A model generated the notes under the pieces. The model was not told the origin of the DNA and did no database searches. It worked only from the letters and a program-made list of their open reading frames with translations. A stretch of 37,781 nucleotides of DNA from positions 1-37,781 of the forward strand of contig NZ_AYMQ01000032.1 in the NCBI RefSeq assembly GCF_000633355.1, read 5' to 3'. This DNA comes from Serratia sp. H1w (GTDB lineage: Bacteria; Pseudomonadota; Gammaproteobacteria; Enterobacterales; Enterobacteriaceae). Shown here one piece after another: positions 32,175-37,781 of this stretch (position 1 is the first letter of the stretch; every line of letters begins with the position of its first letter). The position numbers and the translations under genes are program-made.

Positions 32175-33389
32175 ATGGCGCTTACCGATGTGAAGGTAAG
32201 AAGTGCAAAACCAACGGAAAAGCCTTACAAGCTCACCGATGGCGAAGGGATGCATTTGATGGTGCATCCTAATGGTTCCAAGTATTGGCGTTTGCAGTAC
32301 CGTTTTGATGGGAAGCAGAAGACATTGGCGTTGGGCGTTTATCCTGAAATTACACTTTCGGATGCTCGCCAACGCAGGGATGAGGCCAAAAGGCAAGTTG
32401 CCACAGGCATTGACCCTGGCGAGCAGAAGAAGGTTGATAAGCAAATTCGTAAAGCAGGTATTGAAAGCAACTTTAAAGCCATAGCGTTAGAGTGGCACGA
32501 ATACAAACGCCCTAATTGGTCGAAGGGATACGCTGAAGACCTGATGGAAGGTTTTGAGAACGATATTTTTCCTTATGTTGGTAAACGACCGATTGCTGAA
32601 ATCAAACCTCTGGAAATGTTGGAAGCCCTACGCAAGCTGGAAGCTCGAGGTGTTTTTGATAAGCTTCGGAAAATCCGTCAGGCCTGTAATCAGGTTTTCC
32701 GCTATGCGATTGTTACCGGTAGAGCGGAGAACAACCCTGCATCAGAGCTCGCGGGAGCACTTACCACCGCGAAGTCCAAACACTATCCTCATCTCCTGGC
32801 CAATGAATTACCTGAATTCCTGAATGCCCTGGCTAAATACAGTGGCAGCCCGATTACTCGGCTTGCAACCCGTATTTTGCTTTTGACAGGGGTTCGAACT
32901 ATTGAGCTCCGTGCTTCCGAGTGGGAAGAATTCGACCTTGAGCGTGGTATTTGGGAAGTTCCTGTCGAACGTATGAAAATGGGACGCCCGCATATGGTTC
33001 CGCTATCTGAGCAAGTGCAGGATGCGTTAAAGCAACTACATGCAATTACTGGGCGTTTTAAGCTTGTCTTTCCTGGCCGTAACGACATTACAAAGCCAAT
33101 GAGTGAGGCAAGTATCAACCAGGTGCTGAAACGTATTGGTTATCATGGTAAGGCTACAGGGCACGGTTTCCGGCACACGATGAGTACCATTCTGCATGAA
33201 CAGGGCTATAACACAGCGTGGATTGAGTTACAGCTTGCTCACGTCGATAAGAACACGATTCGTGGTACTTACAACCATGCGCAGTATTTGGAGCAGCGGA
33301 GAGAGATGCTCCAGTGGTATGCGAATTATATGGACAGTTTGGAGCTGGGAGGAAGTGTGGTGCATGGGGAGTTTGGGCGTAGGGCTTAA
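32175..33389 (+). CDS. P4-type tyrosine integrase
   Basis: A site-specific recombinase of 404 residues, the normal length for integrases of P4-like islands. Residues 1-85 are the arm-binding DUF4102 domain (ALTDVKVRSAKPTEKPYKLTDGEG), about 100-185 the core-binding SAM-like domain, and about 205-375 the catalytic domain. The catalytic set is complete: R241 in LTGVRTIELR, H330-x-x-R333 in GHGFRHT, H356 in LAHVDKN and Y366 in RGTYNHA. A GGAGG ribosome site precedes the ATG. It points away from argU into the island. A hairpin terminator follows. Confidence 0.96.
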   Translation: MALTDVKVRSAKPTEKPYKLTDGEGMHLMVHPNGSKYWRLQYRFDGKQKTLALGVYPEITLSDARQRRDEAKRQVATGIDPGEQKKVDKQIRKAGIESNFKAIALEWHEYKRPNWSKGYAEDLMEGFENDIFPYVGKRPIAEIKPLEMLEALRKLEARGVFDKLRKIRQACNQVFRYAIVTGRAENNPASELAGALTTAKSKHYPHLLANELPEFLNALAKYSGSPITRLATRILLLTGVRTIELRASEWEEFDLERGIWEVPVERMKMGRPHMVPLSEQVQDALKQLHAITGRFKLVFPGRNDITKPMSEASINQVLKRIGYHGKATGHGFRHTMSTILHEQGYNTAWIELQLAHVDKNTIRGTYNHAQYLEQRREMLQWYANYMDSLELGGSVVHGEFGRRA

Positions 33390-33920
33390 AGATTGTATCA
33401 TTAAATAGGATTGTTTTAATTGGCCGTAAAGATGTCTGGATGTTCGTTGGTATGGGCATAGAACATCAACGATGGTCTCTAAATTTGTTTATTACAGTAA
33501 GCTAATAGCGCCAGTAGCGATGCTGACGCTATTATTTTAATCAGCACGAATTATTTCACTTTTCAGGTAATAATGTTGATGATGTGCTGAGAGTAAAAAA
33601 TAATAAGGCCGACAATGGCTTTTTATTAGTGATTATCGTTCAAAAAACTAATGAGTAAATGTACTGTCAACAAGATTTTGCATGTGACGGGTTATGGCAT
33701 GTTGTGTGTTAATTGAGATGGGATTATTCATCAAGAGATGGCGCGCAGTGTCAGACGAACCATTAGGAACACAACTGTTTGCGTGCTGTTAGCTGACAGT
33801 ATATTTATAATAGACTAAGACTTTATCTGAATCATTTTAGGTAAGGAGTCAATAAATCATAGTTTTCTGTAAGTTTCTGGGTTCATTATATTTGCCGTTG
33901 CAAAAAAGCATGGCCATTAT
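33390..33920. other. 531-base AT-rich non-coding gap between int and vsr
   Basis: The two flanking genes converge. Apart from the terminator at 33503, I see no open frame of useful length with a ribosome site on either strand. A TATAAT hexamer at 33806-33811 lacks a good -35. An AAGGAG at 33843 is not followed by a start codon. A second GC-poor hairpin, with arms GCC/GGC, lies near 33608-33619. Confidence 0.5.
33503..33538 (+). terminator. Probable int terminator
   Basis: TAATAGCG (33503-33510) pairs with CGCTATTA (33527-33534), with an inner CAG/CTG extension after one mismatch, and TTTT follows. Confidence 0.55.
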
Positions 33921-34394
33921 TTAAGATCTAGATAATGTTTTAATACCAAGTGATGATATTTCGCAATTATCATCACTGGCACATAACCATTCTTCTATAT
34001 AGTCTCTAATAATATATGTTGGGATATTCACTTTCCCTCTTAATGAGCATTCCCATATAACAAGAACTTTAAAACCTGCTTGATTTAACTTATTGATAAC
34101 ATGGTGATCTCTCCTTACGTTCTGAGTCAACTTTTTAACCCAAAAGGCAGGTCTTGTTTTTGGCCATTTGAACATATAGCACAAATGCCGATGCCAAAAA
34201 CACCCATGAACGAATATTGCTGACTTATAATCGGAACATAAAAAATCAGGTTTCCCATAGATTGAATTATTTTGCGAAGTGTAATCTACATCTAATGAAA
34301 ATAAAATTTCTGATATCATTTTCTCTGGAATAGTATTTTTAGAGCGGATCGCTCTCATATTCCTGGCTCGTTGTTGTTTGGAGTGAACATCCAT
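33921..34394 (-). CDS. vsr: Very short patch repair (Vsr) endonuclease
   Basis: Vsr nicks next to T:G mismatches that arise when 5-methylcytosine deaminates; in accessory loci it may act as a nuclease partner. I chose the ATG at 34394 (157 residues), whose A is also the last base of the methyltransferase stop codon (TGATG); upstream codons are only TTG and GTG. E. coli Vsr is 156 residues with the similar start ADVHDKATRSKNMRAI. Key residues are D50 in GKPDFL, H63 in VHGCFWH, D96 in NVRRDHH, and the zinc-site cluster HGCFWHRHLC. It is the last gene of the leftward unit. A convergent, non-coding gap separates it from int. Confidence 0.95.
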   Translation of the reverse strand: MDVHSKQQRARNMRAIRSKNTIPEKMISEILFSLDVDYTSQNNSIYGKPDFLCSDYKSAIFVHGCFWHRHLCYMFKWPKTRPAFWVKKLTQNVRRDHHVINKLNQAGFKVLVIWECSLRGKVNIPTYIIRDYIEEWLCASDDNCEISSLGIKTLSRS

Positions 34395-35650
34395 CACCAA
34401 CTCGATTTTATTTTTAGAGCTAATTTCTCAGCTAGTAATACAGGAACAGCATTTCCTATTTGCAGAAATGCTGCTGTTCTACTTGGCTTTCCTGAAGCGC
34501 TTTCAAAGAAATAATTATCAGGAAATGTCTGCAAGCGAGCCGCTTCTCTTGGAGTTAAGGAGCGATTCTGACTTATATCTGGGTGGATATAATAATGGCC
34601 ATCTTTAGCGATATGTGCGACGATAGTATGTGAGCAATGCAAATCACCAGCAACTACTTTGAACCTATCTAAAAAAGATACACGTTGGCGGTGAGTTTTC
34701 AAACGTGTGGGAAGAGAATTATAGTCTATCCGTTGGTGACCATTATTCCATTTTTCTACTGCTATTCTGTATATTTCTAAATCTTGCTGAGTGTGAGGAC
34801 GGGCTGTATGCCATGTAATATAGTTTTTTGAATCACACAACTCACTTTCTATTAGGAAAGAGTGTGGTTTTTTTTCTTTATATTGAAATATTTCACCGTG
34901 ACCTGATAATAGCTTCGGCAAGTCAGAAAAAACATCATCTACAGTTAACCTAATGGGGAGCTTATCCGGCTCAGGATAGAAACCCAAGGTACTCCCTTTT
35001 TTTCCTACAAGTATGACCCTTTTTCTCGCCTGAGGAATACCATACTCGTCAGTAGATAAGATCTTATATTCTGTTTGATAACCTGCTGCACGAAACAGTT
35101 CTCTCATTATATTAAAATAAAGGTTTCCATTCTCATCTTTAGCTGAAAGCAAGCCTGTAACATTTTCGAAAACAAAATAATTTGGTTGATAACGCTCTAA
35201 AAATTTCACATAATAAGTAAAAAGATAATTCCTTTTATCACCTATCATCCGATTTTTTGAGCGAGAACGCCCCACCAATGAATATGCTTGGCATGGCGGA
35301 CCACCGATAATAATATCTATTTTTTTACTTTTTATTGAATTATCTATTTTAGTGAAAATCTCACTAAGGGATTCACTTTTTATTTCTTCATTAATAACAG
35401 ACTCAATGATTTCGGCAGGGATTTCTTTATATAAAGTATTACGAGAAATTTCTCCTCTTAGATAATCCTCATAAATATTTAATTTCGATTCTTTTGTTAG
35501 CCAGTGGTAAGCCGCCCTAGTTCTTAGTGTAAAGCAAGCTGCTTTGTTAGATTCCACATGCGCTACCGGTGTAAAACCGGCACGAATAAATTCCTCAGAC
35601 AGACCGCCTGCTCCAGCAAAAAGATCGAGAAAATGTAGAGACTTATCCAT
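34394..35650 (-). CDS. DNA cytosine-5 methyltransferase (Dcm-like)
   Basis: A C5 methyltransferase of 418 residues. Motif I is FLDLFAGAGGLSEEF (7-21), motif IV GGPPCQAYSL with catalytic C120, motif VI FENV (161-164), motif VIII QARKRVILVG (207-216), motif IX RSLTPREAARLQTFPD (363-378) and motif X QIGNAVP (397-403). A helical, charged insert of about 50 residues separates motifs II and IV (about 58-108). The target-recognition region is about 220-345; its sequence specificity cannot be read. Paired with vsr by a one-base overlap. The ATG has an AGGA ribosome site, and a 54-base gap to the upstream gene could hold a promoter. Confidence 0.94.
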   Translation of the reverse strand: MDKSLHFLDLFAGAGGLSEEFIRAGFTPVAHVESNKAACFTLRTRAAYHWLTKESKLNIYEDYLRGEISRNTLYKEIPAEIIESVINEEIKSESLSEIFTKIDNSIKSKKIDIIIGGPPCQAYSLVGRSRSKNRMIGDKRNYLFTYYVKFLERYQPNYFVFENVTGLLSAKDENGNLYFNIMRELFRAAGYQTEYKILSTDEYGIPQARKRVILVGKKGSTLGFYPEPDKLPIRLTVDDVFSDLPKLLSGHGEIFQYKEKKPHSFLIESELCDSKNYITWHTARPHTQQDLEIYRIAVEKWNNGHQRIDYNSLPTRLKTHRQRVSFLDRFKVVAGDLHCSHTIVAHIAKDGHYYIHPDISQNRSLTPREAARLQTFPDNYFFESASGKPSRTAAFLQIGNAVPVLLAEKLALKIKSSW

Positions 35651-35704
35651 AAAAATTCCTAATATATCATATCTCTACATTTTAACACAAAAAACAAGCA
35701 TAAT

Positions 35705-36124
35705 CTAGTGGATGGCTGTGTATCCTGGCCTGGAAATATAACGTGCCATCTCTGTTCTGATTTTTACCAGTATATCGTCTTTTAATCTAAATGCTTCACG
35801 TCCGAACATTCTCATATTCTCATCTGAAACAGGAATGGATATGATATATTTAAACGATAGGAGTAGCTTATACTGTTTTTCTTTATATAAAATATCGGGA
35901 GCTTCCTTAAATATGCCTTCATGTTGTGCTTTATTTATTTTATCCCAGCATTCAGATGTAAATAGATTGGATGGAATAAGGGAGGTTAAAACAAAGCGAT
36001 GTATTTTGATCTTCTTATTTGCGTGATCACAATCAGGGCTAATTTCAATAACACCTAGAATAATGCTACTCAGGTCTACTTTTTGCTCCACTCCAGTAAA
36101 TTCTTCCTGAATGATGGTATCCAA
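35705..36124 (-). CDS. C-terminal part of the receiver-like protein, in another frame
   Basis: A 139-codon frame starting only at a TTG, without a good ribosome site. It overlaps the 3' end of the upstream receiver-like gene by 59 bases. The frame continues upstream to the T6 run (A6 at 36137-36142 on the plus strand). Removing one T joins the upstream KNTNIKLLF to GNTDLDTIIQEEFTG, which reads as one natural protein of about 443 residues. So I interpret this as the separated C-terminal domain. It has a beta-rich segment (VDLSSIILGVIEISPDCDH, then KIKIHRFVLTSLIP) and is otherwise unrecognised. A genuine separate gene is the less likely alternative. Confidence 0.6.
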   Translation of the reverse strand: MDTIIQEEFTGVEQKVDLSSIILGVIEISPDCDHANKKIKIHRFVLTSLIPSNLFTSECWDKINKAQHEGIFKEAPDILYKEKQYKLLLSFKYIISIPVSDENMRMFGREAFRLKDDILVKIRTEMARYISRPGYTAIH

Positions 36125-37037
36125 GTCTGTATTTCCAAAAAAGCAACTTTATATTAGTATTTTTTCTGTCAATAAAACTTATGACGCCTTTTTTATATAA
36201 TGTCTCCCCATTCTTATCGGAGCATATTTCTTCAGCTAAAATATATGTATTCAACTTTACTTTTATATCTGTTGAAACTTTTTTCAATTGTGCATTGGAT
36301 GCAAAAACAAATTCTGACCAAATGTTTTTTTTTGTAATGTTAGCATAATCATCTTCTACGAGGTTAAATAACCCTTTATTTAAGCTGGTATTAGCGTCAT
36401 CCTTTGCCACTTTAAAACCTGATGCTTCATATGCTAATAGACTAATAATGTTTTTTATATTTTCATTTGTTTTATCAAGATCCCAAGAGTTATTGTTTTT
36501 TGCAAGCTGATGAACTTTTGTTAATATGTTTGAAGATGCATTAGCTACTGCATTTTCCCAACGCAACATTGAACTAACTAACCTGTTATCAGACAATATG
36601 CTATTTAATTTCTCTTTCAGTTTTGTCGCGTCTTCAATAAAGACATGTTTATCTATGCATGCATAACTGACAGGTGGTGGTATATCCTTTGATAGGACAT
36701 CATCGTTTTTTATCCTATCTATTATCTCCTGAGCTTTATCTGTGTGTTTTGACCAAAATACTAAGGAATATATTCCTCCGCCAATTAAATGACTTATAAC
36801 CTCTTTTATTGGTCCTACCAGATATGCTGCCTCAGAATTAGTACCTGGCTCCAAATGGAGGTCTATAAACAACCAGCGAATATCAGTGCTTTTTTCTATG
36901 CCATATCTTTTTACTCTATCTCTAGAGTCATATTGCAAAGGAAGACAAGGAATTCCTGAGTTATAGAATGCTTCAGAGAGTTTTTTTAGTTCATCTTCAT
37001 TATCATCAACGACAATTACTTTCGCTCTAGGTAACAT
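36066..37037 (-). CDS. Response-regulator-like protein (receiver domain plus unknown region), probably frameshifted
   Basis: Residues 5-150 look like a receiver domain with the phosphorylation set intact: D11-D12 in VIVVDDNED, D59 in WLFIDLHLEPG, S96 in LVFWSKH and K130 in CIDKHVF. A helical region (about 150-300) of unknown type follows, with no recognisable DNA-binding output domain. The last 23 codons after residue 300 (WKYRLGYHHSGRIYW...) look out of frame; the T6 run there suggests one extra base, and the true C terminus is the frame ending at 35705. The ATG is two bases after the stop of the kinase-like gene, so the two are tightly coupled. Confidence 0.75.
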   Translation of the reverse strand: MLPRAKVIVVDDNEDELKKLSEAFYNSGIPCLPLQYDSRDRVKRYGIEKSTDIRWLFIDLHLEPGTNSEAAYLVGPIKEVISHLIGGGIYSLVFWSKHTDKAQEIIDRIKNDDVLSKDIPPPVSYACIDKHVFIEDATKLKEKLNSILSDNRLVSSMLRWENAVANASSNILTKVHQLAKNNNSWDLDKTNENIKNIISLLAYEASGFKVAKDDANTSLNKGLFNLVEDDYANITKKNIWSEFVFASNAQLKKVSTDIKVKLNTYILAEEICSDKNGETLYKKGVISFIDRKNTNIKLLFWKYRLGYHHSGRIYWSGAKSRPE

Positions 37038-37039
37038 AC

Positions 37040-37781
37040 TTAATTATTCCCTTTAAATATTAACGAAACTGCTGCGCCATCAAATGCCTTGGGTAGTTTC
37101 AAGTTTTCAACTGAGTCGATAATCAATTTACCACCAATTGATTCCATCGCTGTTTTTGCATAATATAATCCAAGCCCCATCCCTCCAGGTCTATTTCCGA
37201 TAAATGGTTGTACAGCACTCTCTGGTGGTATACTAAACCCATCACCATTATCCACAATAGTAATTGCTGGGCCTTCGTCATACCAATTTGGTAGGCAGTA
37301 AATGCCTACACCAGGCACATAATCTTTATTTTTTGTCAGTTTTTCTTTAGCTTGAGTCCAATATAAAGAGTTGTTAACGATATTCGTTATGGCTGCTTGT
37401 ATGATACCAAATGGTGCATGAAGTAAAAAATCAGACTCTTTATCATCCACTAATACAGGAGCAGAGAGAGAAACATTATGGTGTTTAAATCTATGTATCG
37501 AAAGTGCTGAGACTTTATCAATAACTTCACTGGCAGTGAATTTCTCTGATTTCCTTTTTTTCAGCAGTGAACTAAAACTTTCAAGGATGCTAACTAAATT
37601 AGATGATCTCTCTCTCAATTCTTCAATAACGGCATCATCTTTCATTATTGCTCGGTGGAGTGAATCAATTTCACGTTCAATCTCATGAAAAATAACAGAA
37701 ATATTTAGCCCGCTGAGACCCGAAGAGGTCATCACATTTCTCATTTGATTGTATTCTTTTTCTATACCCGTGATCATTGAA
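37040..37781 (-). CDS. Histidine-kinase-like GHKL ATPase, N terminus outside the window
   Basis: The frame is open to the right edge, so the first ATG (37777) need not be the start and the protein is probably longer. A dimerisation-like helix pair comes first with FHEIEREI (H31, a possible phosphoacceptor), then the Bergerat ATP-binding fold: N-box AAITNIVNNSLYW (128-140), G1 box VDNGDGF (175-181) and G2 box GGMGLGLYYAK (198-208). No membrane helix is in the visible part. The downstream receiver-domain gene follows with two bases between them, which argues for a kinase-receiver pair. It could instead be a MutL/MORC-like ATPase of a restriction system, but the H-box favours the kinase group. 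Confidence 0.85.
   Translation of the reverse strand, partial: SMITGIEKEYNQMRNVMTSSGLSGLNISVIFHEIEREIDSLHRAIMKDDAVIEELRERSSNLVSILESFSSLLKKRKSEKFTASEVIDKVSALSIHRFKHHNVSLSAPVLVDDKESDFLLHAPFGIIQAAITNIVNNSLYWTQAKEKLTKNKDYVPGVGIYCLPNWYDEGPAITIVDNGDGFSIPPESAVQPFIGNRPGGMGLGLYYAKTAMESIGGKLIIDSVENLKLPKAFDGAAVSLIFKGNN

Larger units (their letters stand above)
31980..37781. mobile_element. Integrative genomic island at argU (left part; continues past the window)
   Basis: The element starts at the 3' end of argU with a P4-type integrase gene. From about 33390 the DNA becomes clearly more AT-rich than the core, and the genes (Vsr, C5 methyltransferase, receiver-like and kinase-like proteins) are accessory. 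The right end is not in the window. No transposase or phage structural gene is seen. Confidence 0.75.

Noticed and set aside
33785-33811. Rightward promoter in the int-vsr gap
   Set aside because: The TATAAT is good, but the nearest -35-like hexamer is 21 bases away and no gene follows in that direction.
34395-34400. Earlier TTG or GTG start for vsr
   Set aside because: The ATG at 34394 overlaps the methyltransferase stop as TGATG and gives the E. coli-like N terminus.
1-37781. CRISPR array
   Set aside because: No run of regularly spaced direct repeats with unique spacers was seen; the repeats present are palindromic and scattered.
31980-37781. Right-hand att repeat of the island
   Set aside because: I looked for the argU 3' end (AGGGCGTACCA) elsewhere in the window and found none, so the island end must be outside.

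Overview
The window looks like a chromosomal segment of an Enterobacterales bacterium, most likely Serratia or a close relative. This is inferred from protein similarity to E. coli and from gene order; I ran no search. The order allE-allC-allD / fdrA-ylbE-ylbF-carbamate kinase, ybbN-ybbO-tesA / ybbA-ybbP, purK-purE-lpxH-ppiB / cysS, ybcJ-folD and argU-integrase follows the E. coli purEK-cysS-folD-argU neighbourhood, with local insertions.

Layout. (1) 1-1013: 3' part of an MFS transporter gene broken by a frameshift. (2) 1480-12429: a divergent allantoin-catabolism cluster. The leftward arm is allD-allC-MFS-allE; the rightward arm is fdrA-ylbE-ylbF-carbamate kinase-MFS. Together they take allantoate through ureidoglycine, ureidoglycolate and oxalurate to oxamate plus carbamoyl phosphate, and from that to ATP, ammonia and CO2. 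Each arm carries one copy of a paralogous MFS transporter. (3) 12662-18127: cnoX, ybbO and tesA leftward, with ybbA-ybbP divergent; tesA and ybbA overlap head to head. (4) 18253-22873: purEK with a PurR operator, ppiB-lpxH and cysS. (5) 22934-28280: an accessory module made of a LacI-type regulator fused to a solute-binding-like domain, diverging from a PhnP-like metallo-hydrolase, a nucleoside-type symporter and an MgtC family protein. (6) 28351-31486: ybcJ, folD, and an ankyrin-repeat gene paired with an unrecognised gene. (7) 31903-37781: tRNA-Arg(UCU) followed by an AT-rich island that runs off the right edge. It holds a P4-type integrase, then (leftward) a histidine-kinase-like ATPase, a receiver-like protein split by a frameshift, a C5 cytosine methyltransferase and a Vsr-type endonuclease.

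The most interesting part is the island. A GHKL/histidine-kinase-like ATPase and a receiver-domain protein lie directly upstream of a Dcm-like/Vsr pair in one apparent transcription unit. This suggests a restriction or defence system with a two-component-like sensing layer. The LacI/solute-binding fusion module is the second most unusual item. Two kinds of dispersed palindromic repeats sit in intergenic gaps and probably act as transcript ends.
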